DNA of 64,000 nucleotides from Plectosphaerella cucumerina (lineage: Eukaryota; Ascomycota; Sordariomycetes; Glomerellales; Plectosphaerellaceae): NCBI GenBank assembly GCA_020746995.1, contig JAGPXD010000001.1, positions 6,448,001-6,512,000 on the forward strand, given 5' to 3'. A model generated the notes under the pieces. The model did no database searches, had not been told where the DNA came from, and saw only the letters and a list, made by a program, of their open reading frames with translations. Both the position numbers and the translations under genes were made by a program. The first letter of the stretch is position 1; each line of letters opens with the position of its first letter. Below, piece after piece: positions 53,669 to 63,358 of this stretch.

Positions 53669-55285
53669 ATGTCCAAGTCCGAGGACATCGAGTCCACGGC
53701 CCTCCCCGCCGCGGGCCGCTCCACCTCCAACAACGCCTCCCTCAAGGGCGACTTGGCCGTTGTCGGCCGCGAGAACCTCCACGGCGCCGTACCTCCTGAT
53801 GAGAAGTACGAGGGCCGCCACCGCTGGGATCCCCTCGCCGAATGGACGCCCGCCGAGGAGCGCCAGGTGGTGCGCAAGACGGACCTCCGCCTGATGACAT
53901 GGCTCTGCGTCATGTTCTTCGGCCTCCAGCTCGACCGCGGCAACCTTTCCAACGCCCTGGCCGACGACTTTCTCACGGATATGGGAATCAACGGTGATCA
54001 CTACAACAACGGTACCACCATCCAGCTCCTCGCCTTCCTCTCGGCCGAGTTCCCCGTCCAGTTCCTCGCCAAGCGCTATGGCTTCCGTCTGGTGCTCCCC
54101 AGCATGATGTTCGCATGGGGCATGGTCTCTGCCTTCCAGGCCTGGATGACCACCGTTGCCGGCTTCTACATCACCCGTGCCCTCATCGGCTTCTGCGAGG
54201 GCGGTTTCATCCCCTCGGCCATTCTCTACGCCACCTACTTCTACACCTCCAAGGAGTTGGCCGTCCGTCTCGCCGTTTTCTGGAGCACCCTCAATGTGGC
54301 CCGCGTCCTCTCCGCCCTGCTCGCCGCAGGCATCCTGCAGATGCGCGGCGTCGGCGGCCACCCCGGCTGGTTCTGGCTGTTCCTCCTCGAGGGCATCCTG
54401 ACCGTGCTCCTCGCCTTCATCTCCTTCATCTACCTCCCCGCCGCGCCCACCGACACCAAGAACTGGATCTGGGGCAACAAGAGCTGGTACACCGAGCGCC
54501 AGGAGGTCATCATGACCAACCGCATCCTCCGCGACGACCCGGCCAAGGGCCTCACCACCCTCAAGCAGCCCCTCACCTGGCAGGACGTCAAGGCCACCTG
54601 GTCCGACAGCTCCCTCTGGGGATTGTTCTTCATCGGCCTCGTCGCCTACATCCCCGCCACCCCCGTCCAGGCCTACCTGACGCTCACCCTGCGCCGCATC
54701 GGCTTCTCGACCTTCGACTCCAACATGCTCACCATCCCCTCGGCCGCCCTCCAGATCGTCAGCATGCTGCTGCTCGCCTGGAGCAGCGACCGTTTCAACG
54801 AGCGCACCTTCCACTGCGTCGTCGGCGAGTTCTGGATCCTGCCCCTCCTCATCGCCCTGCGCACCCTCCCCGACGGCGGCCGCGAATGGGGACGCTTCAC
54901 CCTCATCACTCTCATCTCTGGCTACCCCTACTTCCACCCCATCGTCACCTCGTGGATCTCGGAGAACACCTTTGACGTACGCAAGCGAGCCCTCGCTGCG
55001 GCCACGTACAACGTCATTGTCCAGATCGGCAGTCTCATCGGCAGCCAGATCTACCGCAACTACGACCGCCCCTACTACAAGCAGGGCAACACTGTCCTCA
55101 TCGCCATCTGCGTGCTGGCTCTCATCGTCTTCATCACCCAGCGCCAGATTCTGGTGCAGAAGAACAAGAAGAAGGCTGCCGCCTGGGACCAGATGAGCGC
55201 CGAGGACCAGCTGGCCTACCAGCACGATGTTGCTTCGCGCGAGGGCGAGGGCAACAAGCGTTTGGACTTCCGCTTCGCCTACTAG
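53669..55285 (+). CDS. MFS anion:cation symporter (ACS/Dal5-SOA1 type)
   Basis: Single exon, 538 residues. The first helix has the ACS-type block DLRLMTWLCVMFFGLQLDR followed by NLSNAL. The second pair carries LLAFLSAEFPVQFLAKRYG, and RALIGFCEGGFIPSAILY is the family motif at helix 4. The helix 10-11 region ends with FDVRKRALAAATYNVIVQIG. About twelve transmembrane segments fit the allantoate permease group. In yeast, members carry allantoate, nicotinate and, through SOA1, sulfonates and other sulfur compounds. Divergent linkage with a TauD-type dioxygenase supports an organic-anion or sulfonate substrate, by inference only. An antisense open frame of 531 codons is a shadow. Confidence 0.93.
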   Translation: MSKSEDIESTALPAAGRSTSNNASLKGDLAVVGRENLHGAVPPDEKYEGRHRWDPLAEWTPAEERQVVRKTDLRLMTWLCVMFFGLQLDRGNLSNALADDFLTDMGINGDHYNNGTTIQLLAFLSAEFPVQFLAKRYGFRLVLPSMMFAWGMVSAFQAWMTTVAGFYITRALIGFCEGGFIPSAILYATYFYTSKELAVRLAVFWSTLNVARVLSALLAAGILQMRGVGGHPGWFWLFLLEGILTVLLAFISFIYLPAAPTDTKNWIWGNKSWYTERQEVIMTNRILRDDPAKGLTTLKQPLTWQDVKATWSDSSLWGLFFIGLVAYIPATPVQAYLTLTLRRIGFSTFDSNMLTIPSAALQIVSMLLLAWSSDRFNERTFHCVVGEFWILPLLIALRTLPDGGREWGRFTLITLISGYPYFHPIVTSWISENTFDVRKRALAAATYNVIVQIGSLIGSQIYRNYDRPYYKQGNTVLIAICVLALIVFITQRQILVQKNKKKAAAWDQMSAEDQLAYQHDVASREGEGNKRLDFRFAY

Positions 55286-55947
55286 TCTGCTGGCTGTTGC
55301 TGCTGTCCCCTGTTACCACCACCACTGTCGTTGATTGCCGTCTTTTCATGCTGCGCGCGCTGGAGATTCAAGTTGCCAGGATACCCCGTCCCCTGAAGAA
55401 GAGGCAGATAGCACCCCTAGATGGAATAATACAACGCTGTCATGCTCATGAGAAGCCCACGTGTGAGTGACTGTCCTGAACCTGCACCTAGGGGAGCATG
55501 GGAGCCCCGGGATGTGGCGCTGTGCCGCTGGAAGACGCCGGGCCGTGCCGGGTTCAGGGGTTGAAGACCCCAAAGTCCGGTTCGTGTGAAGACGCCATAG
55601 CGGGTCTGGATTGCGCGATCAGCGTGCTTGGGTTGGTAATTTGATCGAGGAGATTCGTTCGCACGGCACTTTCCCTTCTGAATCGACACTGACTGACCGG
55701 CATGATCACCATGGAGAACCCCTGAGCGCCTGAAAGCATGTCCAGAGCGGAACTTGTAGCCGGAGGAGGAAGAGGACACAGCGGCAAAGAGAGAACCTCG
55801 GCACTGGCCTAATCTGGCAGCTGAGCTCCAGCAGCACTACGCTCGGCTCTTCAGGCGGCACAGGTCCCCGACTCCGCCCAGAACAAGCACCGCCCAAGCT
55901 TCCCCCGACTCGGGATCCCCGGACTTTCAACCTCCCATCTGCCCAAC
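55286..55947. other. Intergenic before second Zn2Cys6 gene
   Basis: 662 bp with transporter 3' region and regulator promoter. No gene, repeat or RNA recognised. Confidence 0.55.
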
Positions 55948-57948
55948 ATGTCGGCCCAGCGGCCGAAGCAGCGCAAGATCGGATCGCGCTCCTGCGACGC
56001 CTGCAAGATCCGAAAGGTCCGCTGCACCGAGTTGCCGCCCTGCGAGCGCTGCGTCGCCATCGGCATCGACTGCACCTTCAACAAGACGCAGTCGACTCGC
56101 GGACCTCGGACCCTTCGCGCGAAGACCCTCCAGCAGATCCAGGAGGCCCAGCAGAACGGCGGCGCGTACGACAATGGCAGGGTCTACGCGACGACAACGC
56201 CCACGGCGCAGATGCCGCTGCCAACGGGGACCGCGTCGAGTACCACGCCTGGGGCAAATAGTGGCGGAACTCCAGAGACGACGACGACACATAGCGAGCC
56301 GGATACGTCGATGCCTCATGGCGGCATCTATGGTCATCCGCCCGGCCAAGGACCTCTTTCGCACGGCATCACCGTCGAGTCGCTTGTGCTGCGCCTCTGC
56401 ATCTACCGCCTTCGCCTGTTCCCAGTATGGCCCATCATAGCCGTCGAGGAGATCATTGCGTCCTTGCAACGCGACGCCCACGACCTCGAGACCTACGCCC
56501 TCGCTTTGTCCGTTGGCGCCGCGACAATGGCCCAGCTGAAGCTCGACCGCTTCCGCGATGCCGGCATCAACGATGTGGTCACTGCCAGTGTCCTGGAAAG
56601 GGAATGCCAGCGCGTCAGGGACCGATTGCCAGCTGCCGCTGGACTTCATGCTCTACGCACCTCTTTCTTCCTGCACATCTATCATGAGAATCAGCAGCCT
56701 GGCGGCACTCGGTCGCTGCTCTACTTGCGAGAGGCCGTAACCCTTGCTCAGGTCATGGGGCTGCACCGGCCGTCTACCTATCCTGCGCTGGATGCCAGTG
56801 AGGGCCGAGTGCGTCGGCGCATTCTTTGGCTTCTCTTCGTCACTGAGCGCGGCGTCGCCATGCTGCATCGTCTACCTGTCGTGCTACGATCTGCTGAGCG
56901 GTTACCGACACTTGATGGAGACGGCCCAGACGAGGAAGCACACATATTACCGGCCTTCAAACGCCTCGTCAACCTCTTCTGGACCTTTGATCGCTCCGGG
57001 GCTTTTGACATCATCCAAGACGCCGCCGACGACTCGGGCAGCGGGGGCCGTGGAGTCGCGAGCCCCGAGCTTCTGGTCGCCCTGCAAAGGCGTCTGCAAG
57101 AGGAAGATCCCCTCGACGGCGACGACGGCGGCAGCGACGTGCAGAGGGCAGACATTGCAGCTACACGACAGTGGATGAAAGTCCTCGTCTGGCGGGCGAC
57201 TCTTGGGGGATGGCGTGCGAACAACAGCGCCAATTCAGCATCATCGACACCCGCCTTCAGCCCGATCCAGATCGCCCATGAGTTTCTCGAGCTCATCTCA
57301 CGACTGCCGAGCGCCGCGCTTGAAGCACACGGCCCCGCCCTCGAGTACAAGGTCTACGAGATTGCGAGCGCTGTTGCGGACGCCATTCCCGCCCAGCTCG
57401 ACACGGCAGTGCAGAGCTTGAACGTACGCCCGGCCGACATCCTCATGCGCCTGCAGCGGATCTTGGCCACGTCAAGAGGCGGCAACAACAGTCTTCTTGG
57501 TCTTTTGGCCGCGCGCATTGCCCAGGTAGAGGCTCCGCAGTTTGCTGTCGTTGCGGACTACGCCTTCCCGCCAGGCCCAGCGCGCAGAGTCGAGGAGGTG
57601 GTCGACGACGAGTGGCAGCAAGAAGGTCAACAGCGAACACCCTCCTCGCCATGGCAGTCCCTTGTGGCCGCCGCGGAACTCGAGCAGCAGTCGATGGGAG
57701 GACAGCAGCAGCACATGGCCATGCGACAGCAAGCCAACCCATCCTCCCGATCCGGCACCATCACCCCCAACTCCGCCGGTTGGTACTCACAACCTCTCGG
57801 CCTCCTCAACCACATCTACGGCCTCGATCCCCCCTTGAGCCAGAGCCCACCTCTCGAGGCACTCCCTGGCGAGCTGTCCGAGATGCTTGCCAACGACAAC
57901 TGGCTCCTGGGTCTAAACATGGGCACCCCGAGCCCCCGGATGGCCTAG
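55948..57948 (+). CDS. Zn2Cys6 transcription factor with fungal-specific regulatory domain
   Basis: Single exon, 666 residues. The binuclear cluster has Cys16, 19, 26, 32, 35 and 42 (SCDACKIRKVRC, PPCERC), followed by a basic linker GPRTLRAKTLQQIQ that probably forms the dimerisation helix. After a Thr/Pro-rich stretch the fungal-specific domain spans about residues 145-330 (ITVESLVLRLCIYRLRLFPVWP, LREAVTLAQVMGLHRP, RVRRRILWLLFVTERG). The C-terminus is Gln-rich with a short acidic end, likely an activation region. The linker type is seen in regulators of sugar and carbon use. It lies between the transporter and the aldo-keto reductase, all in the same direction. Confidence 0.95.
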   Translation: MSAQRPKQRKIGSRSCDACKIRKVRCTELPPCERCVAIGIDCTFNKTQSTRGPRTLRAKTLQQIQEAQQNGGAYDNGRVYATTTPTAQMPLPTGTASSTTPGANSGGTPETTTTHSEPDTSMPHGGIYGHPPGQGPLSHGITVESLVLRLCIYRLRLFPVWPIIAVEEIIASLQRDAHDLETYALALSVGAATMAQLKLDRFRDAGINDVVTASVLERECQRVRDRLPAAAGLHALRTSFFLHIYHENQQPGGTRSLLYLREAVTLAQVMGLHRPSTYPALDASEGRVRRRILWLLFVTERGVAMLHRLPVVLRSAERLPTLDGDGPDEEAHILPAFKRLVNLFWTFDRSGAFDIIQDAADDSGSGGRGVASPELLVALQRRLQEEDPLDGDDGGSDVQRADIAATRQWMKVLVWRATLGGWRANNSANSASSTPAFSPIQIAHEFLELISRLPSAALEAHGPALEYKVYEIASAVADAIPAQLDTAVQSLNVRPADILMRLQRILATSRGGNNSLLGLLAARIAQVEAPQFAVVADYAFPPGPARRVEEVVDDEWQQEGQQRTPSSPWQSLVAAAELEQQSMGGQQQHMAMRQQANPSSRSGTITPNSAGWYSQPLGLLNHIYGLDPPLSQSPPLEALPGELSEMLANDNWLLGLNMGTPSPRMA

Positions 57949-58375
57949 CTGGAGCACACCCACCAGAAAGCCTCGGCATTCGGACCACGGACTCGCCTCC
58001 TCCTCAGGGATCACCCCTCCTGCATCACCCCGCTTCAAGCGGATCCCCTCCTCGCACGCCATCGGGCTAAGCCGAGTCTGGGGAACATGCCATCCACCCC
58101 GGCACCACGCTACAGCACCTTAGCACCACATGCCGGTATGGTTGGCCGGTCTGACGCACCTCGACGAGGGGTTCTCCGAGAAATACTCCGCCCCTATCCC
58201 GCCCTCCGAAAACACCAGGCCATCCTGAAGAAAAAGTTCATCCTGCGTCCGCCCGCAAGCGCAAACATCTCTGAAGGAACGCCTTGCACCATCATCGTCG
58301 CCGATCACATCACCAGCCTGCGCCGAGATCACCCCCTGACACTATCGCCCGACCACCATCCGACAATCTCTCACA
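57949..58375. other. Intergenic between Zn2Cys6 and aldo-keto reductase genes
   Basis: 427 bp. Contains the regulator 3' region and a CACC/ACAATC-type leader for the reductase. No further feature seen. Confidence 0.55.
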
Positions 58376-59535
58376 ATGGCCTGGGAAGAACCGCGCAAGA
58401 CGGGCATGGAGTACCGCCGCCTCGGCAACTCGGGACTGCATGTGTCCGCGCTGGGCCTGGGCGGCTGGCTCACCTTTGGCGGGCAGAACGAGAATGGTGT
58501 GTATTGGGAGAGGCGAGGCATGAGACAGGACTGACGGCGACAGATGTCACGCTTGCGTGCATGAAGCAGGCCTACGACAGCGGCATCAACTTCTTCGACA
58601 CGGCCGAGAGGTGAGTCTCAATCCCTTGCTCCGATACTCCCAACCCCGGCTGACTCCTGCTCCCCAGCTACGCCGCCGGCCAGTCCGAGGTGGTCATGGG
58701 CCAGGTCATCAAGACCCTCGGCTGGAAGCGCAACGACATCGTCATCAGCACAAAGCTCAACTGGGGCGGCAACAACGGCGAGGTTCTCGTCAACAACCAC
58801 GGCCTCAGCCGGAAGCACATCATCGAGGGCCTCCGCGCCTCCCTCGATCGCCTCCAGCTCGACTACGTCGACATCGTCTACGCCCACCGCCCCGACCGCC
58901 TCACCCCGATGGAGGAGGTCGTCCGTGCATTTAACCACGTGATCGAGATCCGCGGCTGGGCTATGTACTGGGGAACGAGCGAGTGGTCCGCCGATGAGAT
59001 CGCCGAGGCCTGCGGTATCGCCAAGCAGCTCGGCCTCGTCGGCCCCGTCGTCGAGCAGCCCTTCTACAACCTCCTGTCCAGGAAGAAGGTCGAGGGCGAG
59101 TTCCAGCGCCTCTACGCACGCTTCGGCCTCGGCCTCACCACATTCAGCCCCCTCAAGTTCGGCCTGCTGAGCGGAAAGTACAACGACTCCCCTGACGCGC
59201 CGCCACCGGGAAGCCGCTTCGCCAAGGGCGATGACAAGTTTGTCAACTACATGCGCGACAACTACGGCAACAAGGCGTGGCAGGACGATATCGAGAAGTC
59301 GCGGAAGATTGCCGCCGTCGCGCAAAAGGTCGGCATTCCCCAGTCGGAGCTGGCCCTCGCGTGGTGCCTCAAGAACCCGAACGTGTCGTCCGTCATTACC
59401 GGCGCCTCGAGACCCGAGCAGGTCATCGAGAACGTCAAGGCCCTGAAATCCGTCGGCAAGCTGACGCCCGAGGTTATGGCCGAGATTGACGAGATTGTCG
59501 GCGCCGTCGACCTCGACCCCGCGAGGCAGGATTAG
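58376..59535 (+). CDS. Aldo-keto reductase, voltage-gated K+ channel beta-subunit type
   Basis: Exons 58376-58496, 58544-58610 and 58668-59535 give 351 residues. The fold starts with MEYRRLGNSGLHVSALGLGGW. The catalytic set is visible: Asp in FFDTAE, Tyr64 in ESYAAG, Lys in VISTKLNWGG and His in VYAHRPD. ALAWCLKNPNVSSVITGAS is the cofactor-binding end of the barrel. The sequence pattern matches the Kv-beta/YPR127W-like group of NADPH-dependent reductases. Introns are 47 and 57 nt; the first donor is GTGTGT. It is downstream of the regulator and could be part of the same cluster. Confidence 0.94.
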
Positions 59536-59656
59536 GGTGCGAGAATGTGAATAAAAAAAGTACCACCTCAACCACCACCATCCAGCCACCTCAAAAGCCA
59601 TCGTCAAGCCCGCAAGTGAAAATTTACGCCATCGCAACAAGCACTGCTGGCAGTCC

Positions 59657-59663
59657 TATAAAA
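59657..59663 (+). promoter_or_regulatory. TATA box of the disordered PPxY protein gene
   Basis: TATAAAA lies 109 bp before the ATG at 59766, inside the 230-bp gap after the aldo-keto reductase. Confidence 0.6.
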
Positions 59664-59765
59664 GAGCGTCGTGCTGCTGATTCTGCGTCTGTTTTGGCAA
59701 TTCCAATTCGCAAACCTGGCTCATTTTCGCTCTTCTTGAAGCCATACTCATCCCCGAACAACACC

Positions 59766-61217
59766 ATGCACCATAGCCGCCGCCCTCCTGGCAGCCAGCA
59801 GCCCCGGGATGCCATCCTTCAGGGCACGCCTCCCCGAACCCCCATCGACCAGGCTCTTCAACGAGCGAGAGCCGCTTATCAAAGGGTCGAACAATGGGTG
59901 GTCAACGCCCAAGGGGACCGCCCGTCACGTGAAGGCCGCCCGTCACTTGAAGGACTCGACAGATTTAGCCGAGCCATGCAGGCCGAGGAACTTTCTCATC
60001 ATCAAATGGTAGCCCACCTGAGGCGGGAGTCCTCGCAGGGTGGTCTACTCCCGGACAGCGGGCGCGCGCCCCGTGCCCCCCGCGAAACCCGCATCTTTGG
60101 ATACAGCAGCATCCATAGTACACATAGGGCTGAACAAGACACTTTTTGTGGTCATCGAGGACACAGCCGATACCGTCCCTGTCCTGAAAGCCCCCAGCAA
60201 ACCCCCAATCATGGCCCTGGCCACAACCCTTCTACTGGAATGAGCCATCAGGGGCAGCCTCAAGAGCGTCAACAACATAATCCGAACCCTCATCAGTCGC
60301 ACCACTGGTTCTATGGCCCTCCTCAACCGACCCGGCAATACAACCAAACCCCCGTCTACGCCTTCTATCAAGGGAGCAGCCATCACCGGCAGCCTCAGGA
60401 GAGTCAACAAACCAACACGGGCTTGTTCAACTTCAACAGCCTCAGGGGAAGCAGTCATCACACGCAGCCTTCTCAAACTCCCCGAGACAGCCTGAACGCT
60501 TCCGAAGTCTGTCCTTACTCTGCTTATCTCAGGAATCCCGACCGAACTTCCATGCACGGCGAGCACCAGCGGTGCGATGTGAATGCATCATGCCGTAGAC
60601 CCCGGAATTATGAGAGCACCAATCTGCATTCCTCTCCTCAAGGGGCCGAACAACACCCCCCTACGGACCGCAGCCACCAGGAACAGTCTTCACTGGCCGA
60701 GGAGCCTGGTCAACCCGACGAGGACTCAGTTGACGATGACAGGCTGGACGAGGACCAAGTTGACGATGACGTCCAGGACGAGGTCAGCGTCGTCGAGCTC
60801 ACGCGCGTCGAACGTCATGTCCCTGGCCCCGGCGATTGGGGCTATCAAACCGAGGCCGCTATCGACGAGCATATGCGCCGTTGGTGTGGTCACCCATGGT
60901 GTGGTGACCCAATCGGAGAAGACGCAAATTATGACGCGGATGACGAAGACACAGCTGATCCCGTGTCCGCCCCCTTCCCCGAACCACCTCCCCCTTATTC
61001 CCCATCTGCCCCCCCTCCTTCTCCCACCAGCTCAGCTCCATCTCCTCCCCCTAATTCTCCTTCCTCCCCCTCCCCTTCTACCATCTCTCCGCTGTTTCCC
61101 TCAACTCCTTCGGCTGTTCTTGACAACGGCACTCACGAGACAGACGCCTCGAGCGTTACGATTGTTGGAGATGAAGTTGATCCTCATGAATGGGGCGACG
61201 ACATGAACGCTGCCTAG
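59766..61217 (+). CDS. Intrinsically disordered Pro/Gln/Ser-rich protein with PPxY motif
   Basis: Single exon, 483 residues from the ATG in ACACCATGC. Nearly all of it is low in hydrophobic residues. A helical stretch (ALQRARAAYQRVEQWV) lies near residues 27-45. Residues 160-240 hold imperfect repeats of the type SHQGQPQERQQ, SHHRQPQESQQ and SHHTQPSQTP. An acidic DDDRLDEDQVDDD run follows, then RRWCGHPWCGD and a proline-rich region containing EPPPPYSPS, a PPxY ligand for WW domains such as those of Rsp5/Nedd4. No family is recognised. A clear TATA box and the long uninterrupted frame support a real gene. Confidence 0.7.
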   Translation: MHHSRRPPGSQQPRDAILQGTPPRTPIDQALQRARAAYQRVEQWVVNAQGDRPSREGRPSLEGLDRFSRAMQAEELSHHQMVAHLRRESSQGGLLPDSGRAPRAPRETRIFGYSSIHSTHRAEQDTFCGHRGHSRYRPCPESPQQTPNHGPGHNPSTGMSHQGQPQERQQHNPNPHQSHHWFYGPPQPTRQYNQTPVYAFYQGSSHHRQPQESQQTNTGLFNFNSLRGSSHHTQPSQTPRDSLNASEVCPYSAYLRNPDRTSMHGEHQRCDVNASCRRPRNYESTNLHSSPQGAEQHPPTDRSHQEQSSLAEEPGQPDEDSVDDDRLDEDQVDDDVQDEVSVVELTRVERHVPGPGDWGYQTEAAIDEHMRRWCGHPWCGDPIGEDANYDADDEDTADPVSAPFPEPPPPYSPSAPPPSPTSSAPSPPPNSPSSPSPSTISPLFPSTPSAVLDNGTHETDASSVTIVGDEVDPHEWGDDMNAA

Positions 61218-61650
61218 TACGTAGGTGTTCGGGTCTTGTCAAGAGAAAAGCTCTGTTGTATGGAACTTGGAGGAGGTGTGTTTGAGCAGGCGGGACTGCA
61301 TAGGAACTGGGCGATCATCAAGAAGTCGAGGGGCGTCAAAATTGCAGCAGTACTTGTCTTTACTCAAAGAGCCGATTAATTGAGCTTCTCAACTTTGACC
61401 TGCCAATCATTCATTCCTGAGTCTGGAGGTACTTGCATGATGTTGAATTGGGAGAGTAAAATCTTGTCCATCTGCCAGCCCGCACACGGATCCAAAACAT
61501 ATCACCACATTTGAAATCGGATTGGACGGCTCTGGCTTTATTGCTGTGCTAGAATGTCTCTGCTCTCAAACTCAACAAGTTTTCGCAAGGAAAAGTGAAG
61601 TCTGACACACAATCACATCTCGAACGAAGAAAAGCACGCCCCATTCGTGC
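61218..61650. other. Convergent 3' regions
   Basis: 433 bp between two convergent stop codons, somewhat AT-rich. No gene recognised. Confidence 0.55.
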
Positions 61651-62365
61651 TCACTTCTCAACCTCCCGCTCCATGTGTTTCCCCTCGATGCTCACATTGA
61701 TCGAGCCGACAAGCCCGGGTGTGCGCTTGAGCAGCTCAACAGACTCATTATAGCCATCTGTCCCGCGGAATCTGGCCTGCTCTTCACGGCTGGGCCAGCC
61801 AACGACACCAACGAGGGCTGCTCCGGTCTGCCCGTCTCCACCCCTGACGGGATAGTCATTCTCGAGGCCCCAGCCTAGGGCTCGGTTCTCAACACCACTG
61901 GCAGCAAGGACCTTGTAGACCTGTGTGAGCGCGACTTCCTTGTCGGCCTCTGCAATGTCCTTGGGAAAGTACGCAAGCGTGACCTCGACCCAAGGAGCGG
62001 TGAGGGCGTCAGTAGACGGCTCCAGGGCCGCATGCTTGACGCACTCAGAGGCCGTGCAGATCTTGGGGATATCCTTGACAGCATCCGGGGCATGACTGTG
62101 TCCCAGGTCAGCAGTGATTCCGTCCGGGCGGGGTGACTTGCGTCTTGATGAAGTTGTGGTGCTGCTCGACGGACTCCCAGTCGAAGAAAGCCCAGACTCG
62201 AGACGGATCCTCGTGCTCGAGGCCCCAGCAGACTCGGGATGGCCCGCCTGGCTTTGTGGTGACGGTGCGCCATGCCTCCGGGAGGATGCGGCCCTCGGGC
62301 TTGGAGGGGTCCATGATGTCTAGGCCGGGCTTGACGCCCATGCAGCCGATTTCGGTGACGGTCAT
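61651..62365 (-). CDS. Two-repeat dimeric alpha/beta-barrel (ABM-like) protein
   Basis: Minus-strand exons 62142-62365 and 61651-62095 give 222 residues. The 46-nt intron uses a GC donor (GCAAGT) with GCTGAC branch and CAG acceptor; no GT donor restores the frame. Each half has one ferredoxin-like unit: the first ends in CWGLEHEDPSRVWAFFDWES, and the second has a similar LGWGLENDYP...VGVVGWPSREEQ. This duplicated arrangement occurs in antibiotic-biosynthesis monooxygenase-like and stress-responsive barrel proteins. The function is unknown; a small-molecule binding or oxygenase role is inference. Confidence 0.82.
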
Positions 62366-63358
62366 TGTTGCGGTGTCTTGGGCAATGAAGGGAGGAGGTA
62401 CCGAAAGCATGGGTTGCTCAGATACGATGCACCAACATCTATGAGGGTTCAAATACTACTTTCGTTATTTATTTGATGTTGATGCCTTCAGAATCTTGTC
62501 TGCCTGTGGTCGATCGCGGGTCAGCCAAGCCGTTTAGCCGCCAGCATTTCCCGTCGGTCAACACAGGCTTCCCCCATTCCAGTTCGATCTTGCTGCCTAC
62601 CAGCGTCCTGCAAATAACAACCAAGTGTTGCCTTGGCATCAATTAGAAAGGCAACCCTCCAGCTCAAGTTTTGATAGACTTTCAACTTCTCCGCCATGCC
62701 TAGGTACCTTACCTAGGCAACCAAGCCTCTGTAGCAGCCACAGCGGCCACAATCGGGAGTCCAGGACTCAGACATAGTCAGCCAGGCGAACACCGAACAG
62801 CCCGCTCCATCTACTGAGCAAGCCATCAACTCAATTAGGCCTTGTACAGGTCCATGGCTGGGACCAGTGGTCACACTGTGGTCCGTAAGCGAAGACGCGG
62901 CGCCAACCCTCGACGTCGCATTCATAGCCACCGTCCGCCATGATCGATGCATGAAGTGAGAACAACCATGTATTATCCCATCCCATGCCAATCTCTATCT
63001 AATGCAATCAAATCCATCACTCAATCAACGCCGGGTCCCAGTGCACGCTTTTCCTCTTCCTCCCCCCATCCTCCCCGTGCCCCTTCAACGCCCCCTTCGC
63101 CGTCCGCCGCCTCATATCCCCCAACACCATCCCAGAACCAACACTCGCCCTCCTCAATCCGCTGCCCTGCATGTCTTCAAGCCTCCACTCCCATCGGCAC
63201 CTCTCCACCACATCCCCAGCATGCCTCAGCCTCGCCCTCCATCCTTGCACATACACCCACGCGAGCCTCGCATCACTATCCCTTGCTGGTGGCTCCGGCG
63301 TGCGGGCCCGCGTCTTCTTCGTCCTGGTCAAACGGACACCCTCCCGGCCCGAGCGTGG
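62366..63358. other. Intergenic upstream of ABM-like gene
   Basis: 993 bp. Contains the promoter of the minus-strand ABM-like gene and the 3' region of the partial gene at the window end. Open frames here are short and compositionally driven. Confidence 0.5.

Noticed and set aside
53630..55225. 531-codon open frame on the minus strand
   Set aside because: Antisense shadow of the ACS transporter; composition is Gly/Glu/Val-rich without domains, and the plus strand has a clear family match.
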